From NCBI GenBank assembly GCA_944392085.1, contig CALXVN010000008.1:1-32059 (forward strand): 32,059 bases of DNA, given 5' to 3'. Below the pieces are notes generated by a model. That model saw only the letters and a list, made by a program, of their open reading frames with translations. It was not told the origin of the DNA and did no database searches. Source of the stretch: an uncultured Clostridia bacterium. Lineage in GTDB: Bacteria > Bacillota > Clostridia > TANB77 > CAG-508. Made by a program: the position numbers and the translations under genes. Of the stretch, positions 8,459 to 16,448 are shown piece by piece. Every line of letters begins with the position of its first letter. Position 1 is the first letter of the stretch.

Positions 8459-10733
8459 CTATTTTTGCTCTATATTGTGTAACCCCAATATATGCCTTTG
8501 TATTAGCAAGCAATCTACTGAACTTGGATTTTTTCCATTTTTTCTAATATTAGCTGCTTTAATAAATACCCCTTCAAATTTCTTTATTTCTAATATATGT
8601 CTTTGAAGTACTAATAAATCTACACTATTTATTTTTCCATCTCCATTTACATCTCCATACATTATTACATTATATTCTATTACTAATTTATCATTATCAA
8701 ATATTTTTATACTAGAACCAGTTCCTACTAAACTTGTTCCTTCAATTTTTTGTCCACTTGAATTGTATATCTCTACTGTATAATTTGTTTGTACTTTATT
8801 TAAAATTTTATCAACTGTATTATTTGAATTTGCAAGTCCAGTAATTTCATTTCCATTTACATTTAAACTTTCGTCTATTAGAATTTCTCCTTCTGCTAAT
8901 TTTCGTATAACTGTTACTTGAACTTTTTTAGTAATATTTCCTTCTGCTGATGATACTATTATATTAGTATTTCCCTCTGCTATTCCGGTTACATTGCCAT
9001 TTTCATCAACTATTGCAATTTCTTCATTTTCAGATTTATAATTTATATTCTTATTATTTGCATCTTCTGGTAAAACACTAGCATTTATTTTATACTTTCC
9101 TTCAACTTGAACTGTGCAATTTTGCACACCTATTAAAACATCTGTTACTGGACTATATACATTAATAGTTATAGAACTTGTTACTCCATTATTTGCCTTT
9201 GCCGTAATTTTTGCACTTCCTGAACTTAAACCTAATATATAACCATCTGAACTTATACTTGCAACTTCTGTATTACTTGATGTATATTTTAAAGTTTTAT
9301 CTACTGCATCTGATGGAGATATACTTACTTTTAACTTAATTCTTTCGCCTTTATTTATAGTAGTTTTATCTAAGGATAGCTCTATTTTTTCCACTTCTAC
9401 ATCAGGGACTTCTTTAACATAAGTTTGAAATACATATCCTACCATACCATTTGAAAGTTTTACTCTATCCCATAATTCCCCGTTTTTGCTTTCCTTTTGC
9501 AATTCTTGTCATTTGAGTTCCTGAAGATAAACTGGTTAAAACTTCATAAGAGGTACTAGGACCTGTTCTTACATTTAAAGTGGTTTCAACATTTGCATAT
9601 ACTTTTGTATTATCAGTTGAAAAATCAGATGAAGATATAGCAGGGCTTGTGCATGGTAATTCCGGCATATTATTATATATTGGAATTACAAAAGACATTG
9701 GTGTACTTAGCAAATTACTATTAGCATATCCATTATATATTAATTTAGATTCGCTATATGGTGCCAATACATTTGTCATATATTGATGCCAAAATAATTC
9801 TCCACTTTGATTATCATAAACATGGAATTTTTGAAGATATATTGAGTTTTGCCCTAAATTAATATAGCTTGAACCAATAAACTTTGCTCCTCCTGTAATT
9901 GCTCTTTCCTTTGTATTCCATGGAATTAAATATTTTTCCTTTGTAGCAGAACTTGCACCTTTTCCATCTTTTGCATATTGCAAACCATTTTTTATTGCTC
10001 CCATTGGCTCTGATGAACTTGTTGCACCTATGTTATAGAAATTGTATAAACCTTCAAAGCCACCTACTGTTCCACTTATTGAACTATGTGACAAAAATGG
10101 TCCCACTTCTTGCTTTATTCTTGATGCTAAGTGAAAACTACTAACTAAAGAAGTTTTTGCAGCAGAAAGTATTAACTCCGAATATTTTTTGTCAGTTACA
10201 ATATTACTTCCTGAAGCTGTTTTATATTCGACTATTCTGTTATAAAATTCTGTACCATATAATATTTTCTCCACACTAGCTAAAGTATTTGTTTGAGAAT
10301 TGTATGATAGTTCTTCGAACTGAAACACTCGAACATAATTTATAAAATTTCTAGGATCCATAGCGAACTCCACAGCAGCCCTAGAAGAATCAACCCATCC
10401 GCTATCTACTTCAACATTATATTGTCCTGGTGTAGTATTTTTCCAACTATCACTATATGACTTTGGAACTAAATTTTTTCCAAATACATTTTCTTTGTTT
10501 ATAACATAATTCCAGTCTAAATTTGTATATAAAGCCTTAAACTCCCAATTTGGATACTGTTTCTTTAGTTCATCTACATACGGTTTTATATTAGAAGGAA
10601 AAGTATCTGACAAAGTCATCTGCCTTGTAAGCTGTTTTTCTCCCTTTGCTTCACTAAAGTATGAAATTAAAAAATATATTGCAACTGCTAAAACTGCAAT
10701 TATTAAAATGTAAAAAATAATTTTTCTTTTCAT
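8459..10733 (-). CDS. Glucosaminidase with SH3, two BIG2 domains and a dockerin; +1 shift at CGG
   Basis: Peptidoglycan hydrolase of about 757 residues if the frame shift is made. It has a membrane anchor (about 6-27) and a long beta-N-acetylglucosaminidase domain (about 40-360: DPRNFIN, KQEVGPF with the likely catalytic Glu, NFYNIGA). An SH3-like domain follows (about 370-445, LNVRTGPSTSYEV), then two bacterial Ig-like BIG2 domains and a C-terminal dockerin. The first dockerin loop is canonical (DVNGDGKINSVD); the second is degenerate (ANIRKNGKNPSSVD). The zero frame reaches CGG (codon 418) inside the SH3 domain and stops at 9465. A +1 shift gives KQK-G-ELWDRVKLSNG and reads to 8459. Without it the product is a membrane-anchored glucosaminidase with a broken SH3 and no dockerin. 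Confidence 0.85.
9479..9482 (-). other. Putative +1 recoding site 2 (CGGG) in the dockerin glucosaminidase
   Basis: Zero frame: AAA CGG GGA ATT ATG GGA TAG, with CGG as codon 418. Skipping one base gives AAA C GGG GAA TTA TGG, restoring the second half of the SH3 domain (GELWDRVKLSNGMVGYV) and then 341 further codons. The 2275-base span from start to final stop is 3n+1, as a single +1 shift requires. Confidence 0.7.
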
Positions 10734-10808
10734 AAAGAACCTCTTATTAATATTTTTTCAATTACTTAAATTTCTAATGATGTTTGCAGACGTCAAAATT
10801 GTATTTTT

Positions 10809-11387
10809 TCAACCAGCCCTCGCCTTTACAATTATTCTCTTACTAGAATAATCACTGCACGTAATTAAAGTTATTTCTGTTTTTCCATTTGTATCTTGCT
10901 CTAACGGGGAATTATCTGTAGGTTTTACTTTATATACATCATAGACTTTATACTCTACTTGTCCATTTTTATTGTCTGATAGATAAATTATATCTCCTGC
11001 TTCTAACTCTATAATATGATTAAACATATTTTCTTTATCATAATTATGTGCTGCAATGCAATAATTTCCTACTTCATTTGGCTCTGGGCCAAAGTATTTA
11101 GTAGGACATATCCACATAGCATCTTCGTCATAATCTTCAAATACATAGGTATTAAGATTTATTTTTGGTATCATTAGTTTTGCAGAAACTATATATCCTT
11201 TGTAAGCTGTTGTAATTTTTTCTATTTCAATCTTTTTTGTTTCATTATTTTCTTCTGTTTCGTTTTCTTCTACAATATTTGTTGGTCCATCTGATAGCTT
11301 CATTTCTTTATAAATCCCATAAGACATTTTTCCTATTATTATAAAAATAACTAAAATAATTAATAGTTTTAAAAATTTTTTTATCAC
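10809..11387 (-). CDS. Second sortase
   Basis: Sortase of 192 residues with an N-terminal membrane helix (about 5-25), an acidic, asparagine-rich stalk (about 38-55) and a catalytic domain. Triad residues are His114 in IAAHNY, Cys177 in TLITCSD and Arg184 in SSKRIIV. The TLITC...KR spacing differs from the class D-like sortase at 5678, so the two should have different substrates or classes; I cannot fix the class. The start is a GTG at 11387 with AAGGAAGGG upstream. Next to it is the LPKTG cohesin protein (11552), its likeliest substrate, with the dockerin glucosaminidase on the other side. Confidence 0.88.
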   Translation of the reverse strand: MIKKFLKLLIILVIFIIIGKMSYGIYKEMKLSDGPTNIVEENETEENNETKKIEIEKITTAYKGYIVSAKLMIPKINLNTYVFEDYDEDAMWICPTKYFGPEPNEVGNYCIAAHNYDKENMFNHIIELEAGDIIYLSDNKNGQVEYKVYDVYKVKPTDNSPLEQDTNGKTEITLITCSDYSSKRIIVKARAG

Positions 11388-11465
11388 TTTGCCCTTCCTT
11401 GTTACTATATAATAATTTATAAAATTCTAATACAAATAACTCTTAAGTATATGCCCTCCCTATGT

Positions 11466-11535
11466 AAAATTTGTTACACTCACAATATAGCAAATTTTCT
11501 ATAGATTTATTTTTAAAGTGAATGTAACAAATTTT
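11466..11535. repeat. 18-bp inverted repeat, possible terminator of the LPKTG protein gene
   Basis: Arms 11466-11483 and 11518-11535 match at 17 of 18 bases (AAAATTTGTTACACTCAC and its near-complement) around a 34-base loop. It lies just after the stop of the cohesin LPKTG gene. The arms end in A4 and T4, so it could be a weak bidirectional terminator; the large loop also allows a protein-binding palindrome. Confidence 0.5.
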
Positions 11536-11551
11536 ATTATTTCATATTAAA

Positions 11552-12616
11552 TTATTCATCTTTTTTAGTATTTCTAAGTGCTAAATACCCTGCGCCTAAT
11601 ACTGCTATGGCAGTTATAATATACACATATTGTGTCATACCTGTTTTAGGTAAATTTTCTGGTAACTCTTCTGTATTTGTTTGATTATTGTTTGTTCCAC
11701 CTGTTACTTCATTATTATTTGGTTTATTTTGTGTTCCATTATTTTCTTCATCTTCTATTATTTCTTCATTTTTTACAGTTAAGCTAATACTTTTCGTAGC
11801 AATTTCAGTATTTCCGCTATCTGCATCTAATAAGCTTATCTTTATTGTGTAATCTCCTACTTCACTAAATAAACCTCTTATATCTAATATTTGTGCTACA
11901 TCTTTTCCACCTAATTCATATCCATCAGGTTCTCCCCAACCATCTTGAATTAAGTCTATTTCTTGTCTTGTTCTTTCTGTTGCTAAAAGTTTTACTGTCG
12001 CATTATCTGATGGCTTTTTAGTTACTTCTACTTTCATTTTTACATTTTCATAATTCTTTCCTAAACTAGATTCTGTAATTAATTCCATCTCTTTTTCTTC
12101 ATTTGCTATAATATTTCCATCATAATTTAATTTAATAGAATAATCTACATAGTTTGGTTCTACTGTAATACTTTTCTTTATTGGACTTGTTATATCATCA
12201 TAATCCTGTGATGCATCTGAATTTGCAAGTCCTTCTGCTGTAATAGAAAAATCTGTAGGATTTGTAGTTACTAAATCTGCTTTTGCCTTAAAAGTAACAG
12301 ACATATTACTTCTTGGATTTGATCCTCCTGTACTATCATAATAAGTAACTCTTACTCTAGTACCATTGTCATTCTCTGTGCCGCCTTCTGAACTTACATA
12401 TTCAAATATGTTTTTATCATAAGCAACATCAAAAGTATATGCACCAAGCTCAGTTCCAAAATTTATATTTACTTTAACAGTTTCTCCAGGTGCAATTTTT
12501 TCTTTACTTAGATTTACAGTAACACTTCCTAATGGTATAGATGATGCATAAACATTTATTTGAAGCATGCAAAATATTAAAGCAAAAATAATAATAAAGC
12601 TTAATACTTTTTTCAT
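11552..12616 (-). CDS. LPKTG-anchored surface protein with cohesin domain
   Basis: Cell-wall protein of 354 residues. The start is the ATG at 12616, with AAAGGTGAG at correct spacing; an in-frame ATG at 12637 includes the ribosome site. Signal peptide about 1-25, then a cohesin domain (about 28-155: VNLSKEKIAPGETVKV, FDVAYDKNIFEYV, MSVTFKAKADL). A second beta domain follows (about 160-285, GDYTIKISLLDADSG), then a threonine/asparagine-rich linker and the sorting signal LPKTGMTQY, with a hydrophobic helix and charged tail. A sortase would link it to the cell wall, exposing the cohesin. The nearby dockerin enzyme is an obvious candidate ligand. Cohesin assignment is by pattern. Confidence 0.82.
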   Translation of the reverse strand: MKKVLSFIIIFALIFCMLQINVYASSIPLGSVTVNLSKEKIAPGETVKVNINFGTELGAYTFDVAYDKNIFEYVSSEGGTENDNGTRVRVTYYDSTGGSNPRSNMSVTFKAKADLVTTNPTDFSITAEGLANSDASQDYDDITSPIKKSITVEPNYVDYSIKLNYDGNIIANEEKEMELITESSLGKNYENVKMKVEVTKKPSDNATVKLLATERTRQEIDLIQDGWGEPDGYELGGKDVAQILDIRGLFSEVGDYTIKISLLDADSGNTEIATKSISLTVKNEEIIEDEENNGTQNKPNNNEVTGGTNNNQTNTEELPENLPKTGMTQYVYIITAIAVLGAGYLALRNTKKDE

Positions 12617-12745
12617 TATATACTCACCTTTCTCCATTAATTTTTTAATATATTAAAAAAAATTGGTTTAATGGAACCTATATTTTTTTCAATATTATTA
12701 TGTGTTTTTTTTATTTTTTTATTTTGCCATTTTTTTGAATTTTTG

Positions 12746-12857
12746 AAAATGCGCAATTGGGGACGTACACCTTTTGCGCATTTTCATAAAGTTAAATTAT
12801 TTATAATAAACTAAATTAAAAATGCGCAAAAGGTGTACGTCCCCAATTGCGCATTTT
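12746..12857. repeat. REP-like element pair, family A, copy 1
   Basis: Two 39-base arms (12746-12784 and 12819-12857) are perfect inverted repeats of each other, separated by 34 AT-rich bases. Each arm also has its own short terminal palindrome (AAAATGCGCA and its complement) around a core of GGGGACGTACACC. The GC-rich core contrasts with the surroundings. It lies between the LPKTG gene and ccdA. The same design recurs at 31001-31117. Read leftwards the element could also act as the ccdA terminator. Confidence 0.85.
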
Positions 12858-12874
12858 AATTATTTCATTTAATT

Positions 12875-13565
12875 TTAAAATCCTAAGTAAAACATATAAA
12901 ATGCAAATAATAAAATTATTATTCCCATAAAATATTTTAGATAATTACTTAATTTACCATATTTTTCATTTCTTGTTATTTTTTTTACTAATCCAATAGA
13001 AGTTCCAGTAATTACAACTAATATACTATTTCCTATTGAATATAATAATAAAAGTAATATTCCAAAAAACAAACTTCCACTTTGTCCTACAATTGCAAGT
13101 AAAACTACTAATATAGGAGTTGAACAAGGTGAGGAAAAAATTCCTGCAAGTATTCCTGTTAAGAATGCTCCTATATATCCCTTTTTGGTATTTTTTGTAT
13201 TTAAATATGTTGGTTTTATAAATGTAAATACTTCAAAAGTTTGAAGTGCCATAAGTACCATAAGTATTCCTAAAATAATATACCACCAACTACCTATTAT
13301 TCCGCATAATTCTACCAATTAATGCTGCAATTGCTCCCAAAGTTGTAAAAGTTATTGCCATTCCTAATGCAAACACTAATGATAACTTAAATGCCTTTTT
13401 AGTTTCTTGTGCTCCTGTTCCTCCCACATATCCTATTATTAATGGAATAGTAGATAAAGAGCATGGTGTAAATGCTGTTAGTATTCCAGCAAGTAATGAA
13501 ATAATTGGTGCAATCCAAAAATTATTTTTTAATAATTCTGATAATGTTTCAAATATGCTTGTCAT
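12875..13565 (-). CDS. ccdA: CcdA/DsbD-type thiol-disulfide membrane transporter, +1 shift at CGG
   Basis: Polytopic protein (229 residues after a +1 shift) that carries electrons from cytoplasmic thioredoxin across the membrane to extracytoplasmic thioredoxin-like proteins. Six helices are visible by eye, and the paired cysteines sit in the family motifs FTPCS (Cys35) and SSPCS (Cys147). The zero frame from ATG 13565 (AAAGGAAA upstream) meets CGG at codon 88 and stops four codons later. Skipping one base gives GRIM-G-IIGSWWY and the rest of the protein, including the second cysteine. Without the shift the product has only half of the redox pair. The 691-base span is 3n+1. The thioredoxin-like gene just upstream is its partner. 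Confidence 0.88.
13301..13304 (-). other. Putative +1 recoding site 3 (CGGA) in ccdA
   Basis: Zero frame: ATG CGG AAT AAT AGG TAG, with CGG as codon 88. Skipping one base gives ATG C GGA ATA ATA GGT, which joins the third helix to IGSWWYIILG and the second PCS motif. No homopolymer is present. The glycine produced suits a loop between membrane helices. Confidence 0.7.
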
Positions 13566-13627
13566 TAATATTTCCTTTCTAATACTTTTTGCTATGACAT
13601 AATAATTTTTTATTATTATTTAGATTT

Positions 13628-14158
13628 TTATTTTTTCATTTGTTCTATTATATTAATAATTTGAGATTTAGTTAAAATTCCTACATGCATAGTATATAAT
13701 GGATTTCCTTCATCATCCTTTACTACCTCAAATCCATCTATACTATTATCCTGTGGTATATATGGTGTTCCATCACTATTTATAAATATTTGGGTAGGAA
13801 GTAAATTTATTTTATATCCATCTGTAGCATCTATATTTTCATCTACATCTACAATTCTAATTATTGCTTCTCCTTGTAATTCTTTATTTAATTTCACTAA
13901 ATCTGGTTTCATCATATTGCAGGGTGGGCACCATTCTGCTCCAAAATCAATAATTATAGGCAATTCATATGATTTTAATTTTTCTATATCCAATTTTCCT
14001 GTAAGATTTAAAGCAAAATCTTCGTTTACATTTTCGATATTACTTTCCAATAAATTTTGCTCATCATTATTCTTTTTATTATTTTTTATAAGCCATATTC
14101 CAAAAATCACCAACATGATTATTAATATGATTATTGTGGATATTATATTCTTTTTCAT
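13628..14158 (-). CDS. Membrane-anchored thioredoxin-like protein (TlpA/ResA type)
   Basis: Thiol-disulfide protein of 176 residues. One N-terminal membrane helix (about 5-24) anchors it outside the cytoplasm; no lipobox cysteine is seen. The thioredoxin fold carries the active site EWCPPC (Cys77 and Cys80) after IIIDFGA, and LLPTQIFI provides the cis-proline segment. A small insertion follows (about 130-155). It lies about 60 bases before ccdA, the classic pair in which the CcdA protein keeps the TlpA-like protein reduced. The natural substrate is unknown; cytochrome maturation or spore-coat proteins are possibilities in relatives. Confidence 0.88.
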   Translation of the reverse strand: MKKNIISTIIILIIMLVIFGIWLIKNNKKNNDEQNLLESNIENVNEDFALNLTGKLDIEKLKSYELPIIIDFGAEWCPPCNMMKPDLVKLNKELQGEAIIRIVDVDENIDATDGYKINLLPTQIFINSDGTPYIPQDNSIDGFEVVKDDEGNPLYTMHVGILTKSQIINIIEQMKK

Positions 14159-14172
14159 AGTTCCCCCATATT

Positions 14173-14859
14173 TTACACAAGTTTTCTTAAATGATTATAT
14201 ACTTCATAAGTAATTTCTACATCTTTAAGTCCTCTATGTGCACCTTGATAACTTACATTAAAGTATTTAGCTAAAGTTCCTAATTTATAATTAATACTAT
14301 TAGGAACTAATTTTTTAGCAAGATACATAGTATCTATACGCTCATTTTCTAAATTATAATTAATATATTTTTTGCATTTATCGGATAAAAAGCCATAATC
14401 AAAATTTACATTATGTCCTATAATTACATCATCTTCTATAAAATCAACAAATTCTTTAAAAACTACATTTGGAAGCTTACCGTTTTTTAACATAGCATCT
14501 GTAATTCCTGTTAAATTTGTTATAAAAGGTGATAATCTTCTATTTATTTTAATTAATTCATTATATTCATCAACTATTTTATTTTCTTTTACCTTAATAG
14601 CACCAATTTCTATTATTTCATCATTTATAGGTGAAAGCCCTGTAGTTTCAATATCAACTAATACATAGTCATCAACAAAATTTAATGCTTTTTTACTTTT
14701 TATATTAGTAGTTTCTTTACTTTTTATCTGTTCATTTTTCTTGTTTTCTTGTTCTAATATATCAAATGTGATTTGTGGATTTTCTAATTTTCTTTTTTCT
14801 TCTAATTCTTTTTGTTTTTTTCTTCTATTATTATTTATAAAAATATATTTGTTATACAT
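14173..14859 (-). CDS. DEDDh 3'-5' exonuclease (PolC/DnaQ epsilon-like)
   Basis: Exonuclease-domain protein of 228 residues. The start is the ATG at 14859 with AAGGAG six bases upstream; a further in-frame ATG at 14883 precedes the ribosome site. A lysine-rich N-terminal coil (about 1-65) leads to the DEDDh fold: DIETTGL (acidic pair), GHNVNFDYGF (second Asp) and AHRGLKDV (His and last Asp). All four metal-binding acids and the His are present, so it should be active on single-stranded 3' ends. It is a stand-alone domain, not full PolC. Whether it serves proofreading, repair or RNA turnover cannot be decided here. Confidence 0.88.
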   Translation of the reverse strand: MYNKYIFINNNRRKKQKELEEKRKLENPQITFDILEQENKKNEQIKSKETTNIKSKKALNFVDDYVLVDIETTGLSPINDEIIEIGAIKVKENKIVDEYNELIKINRRLSPFITNLTGITDAMLKNGKLPNVVFKEFVDFIEDDVIIGHNVNFDYGFLSDKCKKYINYNLENERIDTMYLAKKLVPNSINYKLGTLAKYFNVSYQGAHRGLKDVEITYEVYNHLRKLV

Positions 14860-15038
14860 GTTTTTCTCCTTTTTTGGTTTCATTAAATTTTAACATATAA
14901 ATATAATTCTTGCTTAATTATTTTATTTCTTTTTATTATATAAGTCAATATACTTTATATAGTATTTTCTTAACCATATTTCTATAATTAAAAACTTATT
15001 ATAAAATAATGCATATTCTATCATAATTTATTATAAGA
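14860..15038. other. AT-rich intergenic stretch without visible feature
   Basis: Part of a gene-free interval of about 370 bases between the exonuclease start and the Dps stop. I see no open frame or palindrome in this part; it includes the promoter region that must serve the exonuclease gene, but no convincing -35/-10 pair. The remainder holds the multi-hairpin element and the Dps terminator. Confidence 0.5.
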
Positions 15039-15191
15039 AAGGTGTGCGTTAGCGAAAGCAAGCTTTCGACGCACACATGTGCATTTCGCTTCGCGAATAT
15101 GCACAGCCCAAGGAAACCTAACCTTGTTGTATACGGAAAAATCGTTAAAAATACTGAAATATCAAATAAAAAGTCGATTTTTCCTATACAA
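15039..15191. repeat. Multi-hairpin element (copy 1), possible structured RNA
   Basis: Four palindromes follow each other. Hairpin 1 is 15042-15076 (GTGTGCGT pairing with ACGCACAC, inner CGAAAGC with GCTTTCG). Hairpin 2 is 15079-15104 (GTGCAT with ATGCAC, inner TTCGC with GCGAA). Hairpin 3 is 15109-15126 (CAAGG with CCTTG). A long inverted repeat follows (15127-15144 with 15175-15191, one bulge). The GC-rich hairpins contrast with the AT-rich flanks. A diverged copy of the first two lies at 25081-25136. Either a mobile palindromic repeat or a structured RNA; strand unknown. Confidence 0.6.
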
Positions 15192-15224
15192 TAAAAAACA
15201 CCTTATATTTAATAAAATAAGGTG
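15191..15224 (-). terminator. Rho-independent terminator of the Dps gene
   Basis: Minus strand CACCTTAT, a 10-base AT loop, ATAAGGTG, then TTTTTT. It starts within ten bases of the Dps stop at 15233. Confidence 0.85.
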
Positions 15225-15232
15225 CTTATATT

Positions 15233-15667
15233 TTATTTTATTAAACATTGTCTAATCATCCAAGTTTTTTTGCCGTAATCTAGTAAGTATTCATCCATTA
15301 ATGCTGAAGTTGCATATTTTTTCTCATTATCGGCATCTTCTTTTATTTTAGTAGCATTTTCTATTAATATAGAATAATCTTTTAAAATATTTTCAAAAAT
15401 TTCTCTAGAAAATATTTTTTCATTATTAGCTTCTTTTATTTGTGTTATTTCCAAATAATCTTTAATTGTTCCTAAGGGCTCTCCATCTATAATTAATATA
15501 TGTTCTGCTATTTCATCTATTTGCTTATTTATCTTGTCATAAAGTTCTTCTAATTTCGCATGTGTATTAAAAAAATCTTCTCCTTTTATATTCCAATGGT
15601 AATTTTGAAGTTTTCTGTAAAATACATTTAAGTTGGCTAAAAATAAATTTAAGTTCTCTGTAATCAT
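15233..15667 (-). CDS. dps: Dps/ferritin-like DNA-binding, iron-storing protein
   Basis: Ferritin-like protein of 144 residues. Dps proteins form 12-subunit shells that oxidise and store iron with peroxide and protect DNA in stress. The family signature is clear: QNYHWNIKG near residue 22-30, then H-K-EELYDKI and IDEIAEHI, supplying the His, Asp and Glu of the inter-subunit ferroxidase site. GEPLGTIKDYLE follows. Length is slightly short of typical (about 150-165), with no basic N-terminal tail, so DNA binding is uncertain. It stands alone, with its own terminator. Confidence 0.9.
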   Translation of the reverse strand: MITENLNLFLANLNVFYRKLQNYHWNIKGEDFFNTHAKLEELYDKINKQIDEIAEHILIIDGEPLGTIKDYLEITQIKEANNEKIFSREIFENILKDYSILIENATKIKEDADNEKKYATSALMDEYLLDYGKKTWMIRQCLIK

Positions 15668-15731
15668 ATATATTCCTTCTTTCTATATAATATATATTTA
15701 ATTATTACCTAAATTTATTTTTTTATTCTAT

Positions 15732-16448
15732 CTATTCTTTAATAATTTTTATTGCTTTTTCTGCTGTTTTATCCTTATCAAGTTTATTTATTACAAATAT
15801 TAATATTCCAACTATTATAAAAGTTACTACATAAATTATTACACTAAATTTCCAATCTCCTTTTACTAAATTGCTACCTACAAAAGTTGAAGATATAATA
15901 GAAGGAAATCTTGCAAAAGTCGAAATGAAAATAAATCTTAATGGTTTAATAGGCAACAATCCTGCTATATAAACAAGGATATCTTTTGGTGTTCCTGGAA
16001 TTAAAAATAATATTATCATTATCCATTCTATCTTTTTAGGATTTTTAAATAATTTACTGTTTTCTATTTTTTTTATTTTTTCTTTATTACAAAAACTATA
16101 TACAAATTTTCTTCCATATTTTTTTACTGCTAAAAATATAATAGCATTTATTATAAGTAAAGAAATCGTAATAAATACAAATCCTCCCAAACCACCATAG
16201 CACATACCTGCTAAAACTTCTATTGGCTCTCCTGGAAGAATTGCTAAAAATATTTGTGCAAATTGCAAACCAAATAAAACTAAAATCCCAAGAATTCCTA
16301 CTTCTGACACTTTATTTTTAAATTTTAGTTGTCCTTCTGCTGTAGATAAATTTCGTATGATGGGAAATAAATATACTGTTAATCCTATTAGTATTAAAAT
16401 TACTAGTATTAATAAAGTGTATTTAAATATTTTCGTTTTTGTGCTCAT
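15732..16448 (-). CDS. TVP38/TMEM64 (VTT/DedA-related) membrane protein
   Basis: Polytopic protein of 238 residues with about six helices. The paired re-entrant-loop motifs of the VTT domain are visible: LPGEPIEVLAGMCYG near residues 71-85 and FLIPGTPKDILVYIAG near 150-165. An arginine follows in STFARFPS. Proteins of this superfamily are linked to lipid (undecaprenyl-phosphate or phospholipid) transport or scrambling; the exact cargo of the TVP38 branch is not settled. It appears to be a single gene, with ATG 16448 preceded by AAGAAGGAA. Confidence 0.87.
   Translation of the reverse strand: MSTKTKIFKYTLLILVILILIGLTVYLFPIIRNLSTAEGQLKFKNKVSEVGILGILVLFGLQFAQIFLAILPGEPIEVLAGMCYGGLGGFVFITISLLIINAIIFLAVKKYGRKFVYSFCNKEKIKKIENSKLFKNPKKIEWIMIILFLIPGTPKDILVYIAGLLPIKPLRFIFISTFARFPSIISSTFVGSNLVKGDWKFSVIIYVVTFIIVGILIFVINKLDKDKTAEKAIKIIKE

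Noticed and set aside
9485..9500. An extra A in the A-rich stretch as the cause of the glucosaminidase break
   Set aside because: One A inserted earlier could also restore the frame, but the other two sites have no homopolymer, and a single explanation at CGG covers all three.
688..13304. Classical -1 slippery heptamer frameshifting
   Set aside because: The needed shift is +1 and no X XXY YYZ heptamer lies at sites 1 or 3; re-pairing of the P-site tRNA is also poor for GGT and ATG.
1..13565. Three broken genes as ordinary pseudogenes
   Set aside because: All three breaks are +1, each sits exactly on a CGG codon, and the downstream frames are long, open and keep family motifs. Random decay would give varied indels and stops. 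Assembly error is not excluded, and is listed as the main alternative in the findings.
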